64,000 nt of DNA from Palsa-870 sp035937155. Its GTDB lineage: Bacteria > Chloroflexota > Dormibacteria > Dormibacterales > Dormibacteraceae. Shown piece after piece: positions 26,340 through 33,434 of this stretch. A model generated the notes under the pieces. The model was not told where the DNA came from. It searched no databases and saw nothing but the letters and a program-made list of their open reading frames with translations. The stretch lies in assembly GCA_035937155.1 (NCBI GenBank), contig DASYVJ010000058.1:1-64000 (forward strand), written 5' to 3'. The position numbers and the translations under genes were made by a program. Each line of letters begins with the position of its first letter. The stretch's first letter is position 1.

Positions 26340-26500
26340 CTACGCGTTCAGACTTGAGTGACATTGCCCGCGCAGCGCCGACAGCTTATGCGCCTTGTCC
26401 AGGACTTCGTCCTCGATCAAGGCAACGTGGGGTGCTGGATAGTACTCGCCCCGGAAGAAGATTTGATTCTCTGTGGTTCCGGGCTGAGGTTTGAGGCCAG
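26340..26500 (-). pseudogene. Serine recombinase fragment
   Basis: The minus strand reads ENQIFFRGEYYPAPHVALIE, DEVLDKAHKLSALRGQCHSS, then stops. This resembles the recombinase-domain segment of large serine recombinases (I-x-[FY]-RG...Y-x-G-x-H-x-x-[IL]-[IV]-[DE]-x-x-x-[FW]-[DE]-x-[AV]-x...RG). The catalytic N-terminus is absent. It lies 160 bp from tRNA-Ala. Confidence 0.45.
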
Positions 26501-26602
26501 GAGGGGTCAAGGCGTCATGGCGACTCCGGCTGAGAGTTGTGGTCACGGCACGAAGCGCGCACGTCTGACAGTTGCCACGTCCGCGTAGCGGTTGCGCAAG
26601 CC

Positions 26603-26643
26603 TGCGTAATGCCAATCTGCGTTATGCGAATCAGCATTACGCA
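26603..26643. repeat. Long inverted repeat with an internal third copy
   Basis: TGCGTAATGC (26603-26612) and GCATTACGCA (26634-26643) are perfect complements, with TGCGTTATGCG, a near copy, in the 21-bp loop. It lies 16 bp from the tRNA-Ala 3' end. It could be a regulatory site, a cruciform or an element end. Confidence 0.5.
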
Positions 26644-26658
26644 AAAGAGGGCAATTGG

Positions 26659-26731
26659 TGGACCCGAGGGGATTCGAACCCCTGACCTTCTGACTGCCAG
26701 TCAGACGCGCTCCCAACTGCGCCACGGGCCC
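26659..26731 (-). tRNA. tRNA-Ala(GGC)
   Basis: A complete cloverleaf on the minus strand. The acceptor stem GGGCCCG/CGGGTCC has a G3:U70 pair, the alanine identity element. The anticodon arm is TCTGA-CTGGCAG-TCAGA (anticodon GGC), the T arm AGGGG-TTCGAAT-CCCCT, and the discriminator A. The next two bases are CC, but a full CCA is not encoded. Confidence 0.95.
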
Positions 26732-26782
26732 ACGACCGCCCAGCCGAGTAGTTGATGATACCGCCCACCTTCCGCCCTCCTC

Positions 26783-26788
26783 TACGAT
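26783..26788 (+). promoter_or_regulatory. -10-like hexamer, leaderless geometry
   Basis: TACGAT followed by 6 nt and TTG 26795, the start of the dienelactone hydrolase gene. Confidence 0.4.
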
Positions 26789-26794
26789 CTCCAG

Positions 26795-27508
26795 TTGCCG
26801 GTGCAGACGCGTGAGATCGATCGCAGCGAGCTGAAGGGCGGCGGCTATATTGCGACGCCCGATGGTTCCGGCCCTCATCCCGGGGTGGTCGTGATCCATG
26901 AGGCTTACGGGCTGAACGACCACATCAAAGACGTCACACACCGATTTGCCGAAGCCGGCTATGTCGCACTGGCGGTGGACCTCTTCACCGATCGCAACCG
27001 CGCCGTCTGCATGGCCCGCTACATGGGCGGAATGCTTATCGGCTCGGTCAATCGCTACGGCATCGACGACCTCAAGGCCGGGCTCACCTACCTTGCGAAC
27101 GATCGCACCGTAGACGCCCAGCGTTTGGGCGCCATCGGGTTTTGCATGGGCGGCGGATTCGCCATCGCCTGGGCCTGCACCGATTCGCGGCTCAAGGCCA
27201 TCGCGCCCTTCTATGCCGCCAATCCGCGCCCGCTCGAAGTGGTCAATCGCATTTGCCCGGTGGTCGGCTCCTATCCCGCGAAGGACTTCACCGCGAGCGC
27301 GGGACGCGCCCTCGACACGGCACTCGACGAGTACAACATCACGCACGACATCAAGATCTATCCAGGAGCCAAGCACTCATTCTTCAATGACCGCCGCGAT
27401 TCGTACGACAAAGCGGCCGCCGAGGACTCCTGGACTCGCGTCTTGACGTTCTTCGGCGAGCAGATCGGCGGCCCTGAGACCGCCGAAACCAACCGACTAA
27501 CCGACTAA
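26795..27508 (+). CDS. Dienelactone hydrolase-family protein
   Basis: A 237-aa alpha/beta hydrolase. The catalytic set is complete and spaced as in dienelactone hydrolase: Cys117 in GFCMGGG, Asp164 in YPAKDF, His194 in GAKHSFFND, and Glu36 in VIHEAYGL, which primes the cysteine. The classic reaction opens dienelactone to maleylacetate in chlorocatechol breakdown; many homologues act on other esters, so the substrate is uncertain. TTG 26795 fits the TACGAT-N6 promoter spacing; GTG 26801 is an alternative. It converges on the helicase gene, with only 4 bp between the stops. Confidence 0.85.
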   Translation: MPVQTREIDRSELKGGGYIATPDGSGPHPGVVVIHEAYGLNDHIKDVTHRFAEAGYVALAVDLFTDRNRAVCMARYMGGMLIGSVNRYGIDDLKAGLTYLANDRTVDAQRLGAIGFCMGGGFAIAWACTDSRLKAIAPFYAANPRPLEVVNRICPVVGSYPAKDFTASAGRALDTALDEYNITHDIKIYPGAKHSFFNDRRDSYDKAAAEDSWTRVLTFFGEQIGGPETAETNRLTD

Positions 27509-27512
27509 CCGG

Positions 27513-28784
27513 CTAGCGGCGCCACCTGCTGCTGCGACCGCGGTTCCGGTTGAATCGCGGAGCGGCGCTGGTCGGATGCGCTTGCATGGGCCGGCCTTCG
27601 CGGTAGTGCCAGCTGCCCTCGTCGAGCAGTCTCTTCGTGTCGAGCTCTCTAATGTCGGGTGCACCCAGGCGGCTGAGCTTGACCCACGCGGACTCGTCCT
27701 CGGGAGTGACGAACGTGAGCGCACGCCCGGCCTCACCCATCCTCGCCGTCCGGCCGACCCGATGGGTCAGCCATTGCGGCGAATCAGGCAGCTCGAAGTT
27801 CACCACCAGACCGACGTTGACGACATCGATGCCACGCGCGGCCACGTTGGTCGCGACGAGGATTTGACTGCGACCCGTGCGAAACGACTCCATCGCGCGG
27901 TCGCGGACCAGCTGCGAAAGATCTCCTTGCAGCTCGACCGAGTTGTGACCCATGTCTCGCAAGTGCTTGTTCAGCTTCTTCACACCGTGCTTGGTGCGGC
28001 CGAAGATGATCGCGCTACCCGAGTGCCGGCGGAGCAGGCGGCTCAGCGTCTGGAGCTTGTTGTCGCGATCGACACGCAGCAACCCATGCTCGAGCAGGTC
28101 GGCATGGTTCGACTCGAGGCGTACTTGCACCGGGTTGTTGGTGTGCTTTTCGACCATCCTCGTCACCCAGCTCGGCATCGTCGCCGAGGCGAGCACCGTC
28201 TGCGGCTCATACGTGAGACCCAGGATCTTTTCGACCGACGGCGCAAAGCCGGCATCGAGCATCTCGTCAGCCTCGTCGAGCACCAGGTACTCGATGCGCG
28301 ACAGCGAGAGCTTGCCCTGGCCCAGCATGTCGATGATCCGGCCGGGAGTGCCGACCACCACGTCGACGCCGTGCTTCAGAGCGAGCCTCTGCGTCGCGTA
28401 GCCGACACCGCCGTAGAGGACGGTCGAGCGAAGCTCCGGTGCGAGGGTGCGCAGCACCTTCTCGACCTGGAGCGCAAGCTCCCGGGTTGGCGTGACGATC
28501 AGCGCCCGAGGCCCGGCACCGCCGCGCGGCAGCTGGTCGACCAGCGGGATGAGATAGGCAAGAGTCTTGCCGGACCCGGTCTGGGCTTCCATGACGACGT
28601 CATTACCCGCGAGCAGCGCGGGGATGGCTTCCGCCTGGACCTGGACCGGTTCCGTGATGCCCTGCTTGGACAGGGCGGCGAGTAGGCGCGGGCTGACGCC
28701 CGCATCGGCAAACGAGCCGAACATGCGCGGGCTTACACCCGCTTCAGCAATTGCTGGCAACGTAGTTCTCCTGATCCTCTCCAA
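27513..28784 (-). CDS. DEAD-box ATP-dependent RNA helicase
   Basis: A 423-aa two-domain helicase that unwinds RNA duplexes in ribosome assembly or mRNA turnover. Motifs in order: Q motif region (FADAGVSPRLLAALSKQGIT), I AQTGSGKT (67-74), Ia PTRELALQ, Ib TPGRI, II DEAD, III SAT, IV IIFGRTK, V ATNVAARGID, VI HRVGRTARMG. The usual motif VI is HRxGRxGR, so the Ala is a mild variant. The tail is basic (NRNRGRSSRWRR), suited to RNA binding. The N-terminus repeats AGVSPR at 15-20 and 28-33. ATG 28724 (MFGSFADAG) is an alternative start. Confidence 0.93.
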   Translation of the reverse strand: MERIRRTTLPAIAEAGVSPRMFGSFADAGVSPRLLAALSKQGITEPVQVQAEAIPALLAGNDVVMEAQTGSGKTLAYLIPLVDQLPRGGAGPRALIVTPTRELALQVEKVLRTLAPELRSTVLYGGVGYATQRLALKHGVDVVVGTPGRIIDMLGQGKLSLSRIEYLVLDEADEMLDAGFAPSVEKILGLTYEPQTVLASATMPSWVTRMVEKHTNNPVQVRLESNHADLLEHGLLRVDRDNKLQTLSRLLRRHSGSAIIFGRTKHGVKKLNKHLRDMGHNSVELQGDLSQLVRDRAMESFRTGRSQILVATNVAARGIDVVNVGLVVNFELPDSPQWLTHRVGRTARMGEAGRALTFVTPEDESAWVKLSRLGAPDIRELDTKRLLDEGSWHYREGRPMQAHPTSAAPRFNRNRGRSSRWRR

Positions 28785-28931
28785 GTTCGTATTTGGTTCG
28801 CGACGATCAGGACACCGTTACCGTGACGGCGAGAGAGGACCCGAGCGGAGCGGGCCGGCAGAGCCGACCGTGGCGACTAGTCTACCGGTTCGACACGCTT
28901 GACGCGTTTCACTCACGATGGGCGAGCTCAA

Positions 28932-29702
28932 ATGAACGTCCTCGTCACCGGTGCGACGGGCGCGCTCGGGCGCCACGTCGTAACGCAATTGCGGAACGCC
29001 GGGCACCGCGCTCGCATCTTCAGCCGCAACCCGCAGGGGCACCTCGACGCGGTCCAGGGCGATCTGGTCACGGGCGCCGGCCTCCTGAGAGCGGTCACCG
29101 GCATGGACGCGATCATCCACGCCGCATCCGCTGCCGCTCAGCCCACCAAGTTGCGAGCGACCGATGTGCGCGGCACGCGCCGGCTGCTCGCGATGGCACG
29201 CGAGGAGGGCGTGCGACATGTCGCCTATGTATCCATCGTTGGCATGGAAGGGGTCGCGTTTCCCTACTACAGGACCAAGCTCGCAGCCGAGGCCGTGATC
29301 AAAGAGAACATCGTGCCCTGGTCGATCCTGCGGGCGACCCAGTTCCACACGCTGATGGAGACGTTCCTCGGAGCGTTCTCCAGACCGCCTTTTGTCGCGG
29401 CGGTCCCTCTCAAGTGGCAGTTCCAGCCGGTCGACCCAGGCGAGGTGGCAACGCGCCTTGTCGAGGTCGTGACTCACGAACCGGCCGGCGTGCTGCCCGA
29501 CTTCGGCGGCCCCGAGGTGAGAACGTTCAAGAGCATCGCCGAGTCATGGCTCAAGGCTCGGAACAGCAAGAAGCGGCTGGTGAACATGCCGCTCCCGTTC
29601 AAGTTCAGCCGCCAGTTCGCAGAAGGCCGCGTGCTTTGCCCGGACCACAAGGACGGCAAGATCACGTTCGAGCAGTATCTGGCCGAGAAGTACTCGTATT
29701 GA
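28932..29702 (+). CDS. NmrA/atypical SDR NAD(P)-binding protein
   Basis: A 256-aa Rossmann protein: MNVLVTGATGALGRHVVTQL with GATGALG at 7-13, an NADP-type arginine after strand 2 (RARIFSRNPQ), and HAASAAAQPTKLRATDVRGT. Later comes the YYRTKLAAEAVI block, in which the Tyr-x3-Lys-like residues are kept. Relatives act as NAD(P)H sensors or reductases. It starts an operon: its stop overlaps the TTG start of the next gene (TTGA), and that gene overlaps the methyltransferase. The region is G+C-rich and intact, unlike the preceding decayed stretch. Confidence 0.8.
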   Translation: MNVLVTGATGALGRHVVTQLRNAGHRARIFSRNPQGHLDAVQGDLVTGAGLLRAVTGMDAIIHAASAAAQPTKLRATDVRGTRRLLAMAREEGVRHVAYVSIVGMEGVAFPYYRTKLAAEAVIKENIVPWSILRATQFHTLMETFLGAFSRPPFVAAVPLKWQFQPVDPGEVATRLVEVVTHEPAGVLPDFGGPEVRTFKSIAESWLKARNSKKRLVNMPLPFKFSRQFAEGRVLCPDHKDGKITFEQYLAEKYSY

Positions 29703-30187
29703 ACCGCCTCGTTGATCGCTTCGGCCGCACGGGCACTGCCGCCTTGACAAGCCTCATCTGGGCCCTGCCGATGGCCGCCTGGGCAGGATCGTCCGACCTC
29801 TCGCCCATCGACAAAACGGCCTACCCATGGGTGGCCCTGTCCATCGGCATCGTGATGTTTATCGTCTGGCTGGTCTTGCTGACTCGCCTCGGCCGCATCC
29901 CGGTCGCGCCCCGCCAGCGCCGCCTAGACATCGCGCAGATGTCCCGCTCGGAGAAGCGATGGACCCTGGCGCTGGTAGCGTTCGGCGCCGGACTCATCGC
30001 CTGGCTCAACGCGGCGGCGACCGTCGATTGGGCGCCCCTCGCCGCAGCCGTGGGCTCGGGCAAGCTCGAACCCATCCTCTTCGCGGCAGCGCTCGCTGTC
30101 TATCTGATCGCCATGCTGGCGGGCATCGCGATCAGCTGGCGCAAATCGCGACACGCTTTTCAAGCCCGACGTCGCTCCGCGGCATGA
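29699..30187 (+). CDS. Membrane protein of unknown function in the SDR operon
   Basis: A 162-aa protein with four hydrophobic segments (AALTSLIWALPMAAWAG, ALSIGIVMFIVWLVLLTRLG, LALVAFGAGLIAWLNAAAT, LFAAALAVYLIAMLAGIAIS) and basic loops. No family is recognised. TTG 29699 is inferred from the TTGA overlap with the SDR stop; no other start fits the hydrophobic N-terminus. Its own stop overlaps the downstream ATG. Confidence 0.65.
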   Translation: MNRLVDRFGRTGTAALTSLIWALPMAAWAGSSDLSPIDKTAYPWVALSIGIVMFIVWLVLLTRLGRIPVAPRQRRLDIAQMSRSEKRWTLALVAFGAGLIAWLNAAATVDWAPLAAAVGSGKLEPILFAAALAVYLIAMLAGIAISWRKSRHAFQARRRSAA

Positions 30188-30771
30188 GCACACTCTACCG
30201 GCTGATGTACCTGGTGGGGTTCACACCCTGGGACGGAGTTTCTCCGCCTGAGCTTCGCGAGGCCATCGAAGGCCCCGGTGCGCTGCCGCCGGGCCGGGCA
30301 CTCGACGTCGGTTCGGGCAAAGGCGCTAAGGCGATCTACATGGCGACCCACGGGTGGAAGGTGTCGGCGGTCGAAAACGTCCCACGCGCGGTGGCTCAGG
30401 CTCGCCGGCGGGCCGAGGCGGCACACGCCACGGTCGACTTTCGGCTTGGCGACGTGACGCGGCTGCCGGCGCTAGCCCTCGAGCCCGGCTACAACCTCGT
30501 GTTCGACTTCGGATGCTTTCACGGCCTGAAGGCGGCCGAGCGCGATGCCTATGCCCAAGGTGTCACTCTGCTTGCGGCGCCAGGCGCTCAGCTCTTGATG
30601 ATGGCCTTTACCCGAGCTCTTCCTCCGGTGCCCAGTGGAGTCAGTGAAGCCGAGCTACTCGAGCGGTTCGGGGATTCCTGGAAGCTCATGTGGTCGCATA
30701 CCGACCGGTCTGGCGGTACATCCGCCATGGACCGCGCCGGCGCCAGCTGGTTCTGCCTCTCACGCCGGTAG
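30184..30771 (+). CDS. Class I SAM-dependent methyltransferase (paralogue of the 22571 gene)
   Basis: A 195-aa methyltransferase with SAM motif LDVGSGKGAK (residues ~40-49), a VSAVENVPRAV acidic strand, DFRLGDVTRLP and LVFDFGCFHGL. It shares YLVGFTPWDGVSPPELREAI and the CFH...RDAYAQGV blocks with the gene at 22571-23140, so the two are paralogues about 7 kb apart. The substrate is unknown. ATG 30184 overlaps the previous stop (ATGA). Confidence 0.8.
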   Translation: MSTLYRLMYLVGFTPWDGVSPPELREAIEGPGALPPGRALDVGSGKGAKAIYMATHGWKVSAVENVPRAVAQARRRAEAAHATVDFRLGDVTRLPALALEPGYNLVFDFGCFHGLKAAERDAYAQGVTLLAAPGAQLLMMAFTRALPPVPSGVSEAELLERFGDSWKLMWSHTDRSGGTSAMDRAGASWFCLSRR

Positions 30772-30792
30772 CTGTCCTTCCTGGGGGAATAG

Positions 30793-30808
30793 TTGCTTGC
30801 GCAAGCAA
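30793..30808. promoter_or_regulatory. 16-bp perfect palindrome, probable MarR operator
   Basis: TTGCTTGCGCAAGCAA, a perfect palindrome 44 bp before the yceI start. A possible -35 (TTGCTT, 30793) and -10 (TGGATA, 30816, 17-bp spacer) overlap it, so a bound dimer would block transcription. The MarR gene after yceI is the obvious candidate to bind it. Confidence 0.6.
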
Positions 30809-30851
30809 GTAGTTATGGATAGGAATTCAACTCTTCCAGGAGGAAAACAAA

Positions 30852-31400
30852 ATGGTCAAGTACGAGATCGATCAGGCCCACACGCATATTGGATTTACCG
30901 CCAAGCATCTGGCGGTTTCGAAGGTGCGCGGGCGTTTTAACAGGTTCGAGGGGTTTTTCGAAGGACCGGATGACGATCCGACCAATGCGCGAGGCGAGGT
31001 CAAGATCGAAGTGGCGAGTCTCGAGTCGCGGAGCGACCAGCGCGACACGCACCTTCGGTCAGCCGACTTCTTCGACATCGAGAAGTACCCCTACATGACA
31101 TTCAAGCTTACCGGGCTACAGGTCATCGATGACGAGAACTTCAAGGTACTCGGCGACCTGACTGTCAAAAACATCACCAAGCCCATCACGCTCGACGCCA
31201 CCATTGAGGGCCGTCTGGCCGACCCGTTCGGCGCCAAGGAGCGCGTCGGCATCAGCGCGAGCGCAAAGATCAACCGCATGGACTGGGGCCTCAACTGGGA
31301 TGGAGTCGCGGGCGCCGTGCCGTTCGCCAGCCACACCATCAACCTCGAGGTCGACGCCGAGATCGTCGTCAAGGTCGAGGAGGCCGCGAAGACTTCCTAG
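30852..31400 (+). CDS. YceI-family lipid-binding protein
   Basis: A 182-aa protein of the YceI lipocalin-like barrel that binds isoprenoid-type lipids. Family motifs are complete: YEIDQAHTHIGFTAKHLAVS, KVRGRFNRFEGFF, ASLESRSDQRDTHLRSADFF, YPYMTFKLTGLQ, and the closing TINLEVDAEIVV. There is no signal peptide, so it should be cytoplasmic. AGGAGG lies 9 bp before the ATG. A palindromic operator lies upstream, and a strong hairpin terminator and a MarR gene lie downstream. Regulation by MarR in response to a lipophilic or oxidant signal is inference. Confidence 0.92.
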   Translation: MVKYEIDQAHTHIGFTAKHLAVSKVRGRFNRFEGFFEGPDDDPTNARGEVKIEVASLESRSDQRDTHLRSADFFDIEKYPYMTFKLTGLQVIDDENFKVLGDLTVKNITKPITLDATIEGRLADPFGAKERVGISASAKINRMDWGLNWDGVAGAVPFASHTINLEVDAEIVVKVEEAAKTS

Positions 31401-31410
31401 AGGTACCTAC

Positions 31411-31437
31411 GAGGGGGACTCGAAATGAGTCCCCCTC
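31411..31437 (+). terminator. Hairpin terminator after yceI
   Basis: GAGGGGGACTC-GAAAT-GAGTCCCCCTC, an 11-bp perfect stem with a 5-nt loop, 10 bp after the yceI stop, followed by CGTCCTTCTAT. It contains ATG 31425, which argues against that codon as the MarR start. Confidence 0.7.
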
Positions 31438-31460
31438 CGTCCTTCTATATGCGTGGACCA

Positions 31461-31913
31461 ATGAATAGGATTACCCCCGTGGCCAGGCTAGCCAGCACCA
31501 AGGCGGTCCAGCTGTGGGAAGCCATCTCGCGCTCTCACAACTCGATGACAGCCGCGATCGAGAAAGAGATGCTGCCCGAGACCGGCATTGCGCTCAGCTG
31601 GTACGAGGTCCTGGCTCATCTCAACCGCGCGCCTAACGGGATGCTGCGTTTCCAGGATCTAGCCCGGGTTGCCGGCCTGACAGACAGCGGTGTTTCACGC
31701 CGTCTGAATCAGATGATCAAAGCGGGCCTGGTCGACCGGCACACATGCCCAACCGATGGCAGGGGCGTGTACGCCCACCTGACCGACAAGGGCAAGATGG
31801 CCTACACCAAGGCGCATGCGGTCTTCCTGCGCAGCCTCCATCGCAACCTGGACAGCCGTTTCCAGCCCGGCGAAGCCGAGGCTGTCAACGCAGCACTCTC
31901 GAGGTTGGGGTAG
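31461..31913 (+). CDS. MarR-family transcriptional regulator
   Basis: A 150-aa winged-helix regulator: an N-terminal dimer helix (STKAVQLWEAISRSHNSMTA), recognition helices (FQDLARVAGLTDSGVSRRLN) and a wing (HTCPTDGRGVYAHLTDKGKM). It probably binds the palindrome at 30793 and controls yceI and possibly itself. Earlier in-frame ATGs exist at 31425 (inside the terminator hairpin) and 31449. ATG 31461 is preferred because it begins where the family similarity starts. Confidence 0.85.
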   Translation: MNRITPVARLASTKAVQLWEAISRSHNSMTAAIEKEMLPETGIALSWYEVLAHLNRAPNGMLRFQDLARVAGLTDSGVSRRLNQMIKAGLVDRHTCPTDGRGVYAHLTDKGKMAYTKAHAVFLRSLHRNLDSRFQPGEAEAVNAALSRLG

Positions 31914-31976
31914 CCCATGGTCCCCTAATGGGAGAAGGGTGAGGGGCGTGAGCTCAGTTAGGCGACTTCAGCCCAG

Positions 31977-32396
31977 TTAGCCCGCTTCCGCCCTCTTGGC
32001 CAGGTTGGCCAGCAGGGTGCCGAACTCCTTCGAGACCTGCGGACCGAGCATGCCCTGCAGAATCGGCCCCAGCGGGCCCTTGACCTCGATCATCTGGCTG
32101 ATCTTCGTCTTGCCACCAGACGGCTCGACACGGCAGTTGAAGCGAAACCTGGTCCCAGGAACGACGCCGGTCTCGAGAGCAAAAAAGCGCCCGGGCTGAA
32201 CCTCGGCGAGCGTCATCTTGTGGTGCTGCCCGGCTCTCGTGTTCATCACGCCCTGCGTGCCCTGGTCAAAACCGCCTTGCCAGTCCATGGTCGACACGTT
32301 TGGGTTCCAGTCGCCCCAGGTCGACATGTCCGACCAGACCTTCCAGACCCGCTCCGGGGAAGCGGTCGACTCGACCGACGTTCCGTACTCAGCCAC
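31977..32396 (-). CDS. SRPBCC-family protein (polyketide cyclase/dehydrase-like)
   Basis: A 139-aa START-like fold with a deep hydrophobic pocket: ESTASPERVWKVWSDMSTWG, DWNPNVSTMDW, GRFFALETGVVPGTRFRFNC, and a long C-terminal helix (MLGPQVSKEFGTLLANLAKR). Such proteins bind or chemically change hydrophobic small molecules; the ligand is unknown. GTG 32396 is preceded by TAACCT and 6 nt, so the gene may have its own leaderless promoter overlapping the stop of the exporter gene, although co-transcription is also likely (9-bp gap). Confidence 0.8.
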   Translation of the reverse strand: MAEYGTSVESTASPERVWKVWSDMSTWGDWNPNVSTMDWQGGFDQGTQGVMNTRAGQHHKMTLAEVQPGRFFALETGVVPGTRFRFNCRVEPSGGKTKISQMIEVKGPLGPILQGMLGPQVSKEFGTLLANLAKRAEAG

Positions 32397-32405
32397 GCGC
32401 CAAGG

Positions 32406-33404
32406 TTAGACCTCTGCGGGCTTGAGTGACGCCGCCTGCACGACCGGTGGCGCGTTCTCCTTCGACCAGTTGAGGACCAGGATCACCGCGAGCAGCAGCG
32501 CGGTGCCGATCACCTGCGCCGGGTAGACGGGCTGGTTGAAGCCCCACGGCGGCGGCGCCCAAAAGATCAGCGTCGCGGCCACCGGATACGCCATCTCGGC
32601 GATAGTGGCGAGCGAGGCCGGGGTCTTCGAGAGCGCACGGTAGTACAGCAGCAGGGCGAGCAGGCCCGGCACGATCGCGATGGCGAGCAGGTTGGGCCAG
32701 AAGTCGCTCAGCTGGTAGTGACCGAATCCAGACGGCCCGTACTGAAAGAGCACGATCACGATCAGAACCGGCAGTGCCAGCGTGAACCGCAGTGAGGTCA
32801 TGCTCCAGAAGCTGATTGATCCCAGCGCGTAGCGGCCGAGGACGGTGCCGCTGGCCCAGAAGGCCGCGGCACCCAGCGCGAGCAGACCGGCCTCGAGCCT
32901 GCCCTTTTGCAGCGCGGATACGGGAGCCAGCGGATCCTGGGCGAAGACAACCAGGTAGACAGCGACGAGAGCGACCGCCGCAGCCGGCCAGAACCACGGT
33001 CGGCGCCGCTCGCCGAGCACGATCCAGGCCAAACCGATTGCAAGCAGGGGCTGCGTCTGCTGGAGAACAAGCGTCTCCGCATAGATCTGGTACGAAAACG
33101 ATGCGGTGAACAGAATGGTGGCCAGCGACTGAGCGCCCACCGCGATCAGCCCAACGGCGATCCATCCTCGGACGCCGAGCCGCCGGACCTCATGCCAGCT
33201 CCGGAACAGCACGGGCAGCAAGAACAAAGCGATCAGGGCGTCTTCGGCGACCACGATCTGCGTCGGGCTCAGGTGCTTGATCAGCTGGTTGCGGAAGTAA
33301 GCGTCGGAGACCCACAGAGTGGCGGCTACTGCCACCAGGATCACCGAGTACCGGTCGATGCCGGCACGGCTGGCTGTCGCGTTCTCTTGTGTCACTGAAT
33401 TCAC
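32406..33404 (-). CDS. EamA/DMT-superfamily transporter
   Basis: A 332-aa inner-membrane permease with ten predicted helices in two EamA repeats. Repeat 1 has SDAYFRNQLIKHLSPTQIVV and LILQQTQPLLAIGLAWIVLG-like sequence ending in GERRRPWFWPA; repeat 2 has AFWASGTVLGRYALGSISFW and ending ALLLAVILVLNWSKE. Members export amino acids, nucleosides or drugs. GTG start 33404. The direction and substrate cannot be fixed from sequence. Confidence 0.85.
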   Translation of the reverse strand: MNSVTQENATASRAGIDRYSVILVAVAATLWVSDAYFRNQLIKHLSPTQIVVAEDALIALFLLPVLFRSWHEVRRLGVRGWIAVGLIAVGAQSLATILFTASFSYQIYAETLVLQQTQPLLAIGLAWIVLGERRRPWFWPAAAVALVAVYLVVFAQDPLAPVSALQKGRLEAGLLALGAAAFWASGTVLGRYALGSISFWSMTSLRFTLALPVLIVIVLFQYGPSGFGHYQLSDFWPNLLAIAIVPGLLALLLYYRALSKTPASLATIAEMAYPVAATLIFWAPPPWGFNQPVYPAQVIGTALLLAVILVLNWSKENAPPVVQAASLKPAEV

Positions 33405-33434
33405 TTGAACGCCAAGTTTTAGCAGAAACTTCCC

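Noticed and set aside
26543..27376. Minus-strand frame over the dienelactone hydrolase and tRNA-Ala
   Set aside because: It crosses a tRNA gene and lies opposite an enzyme with a complete catalytic set.
27576..28685. A 369-codon open frame antisense to the DEAD-box helicase
   Set aside because: The minus strand encodes all helicase motifs; the plus frame is a G+C-driven shadow with no family features.
28793..29698. Long plus-strand frame running into the membrane protein at 29699
   Set aside because: This part is the wrong frame of the SDR gene; only the portion after TTG 29699 has membrane-protein character.
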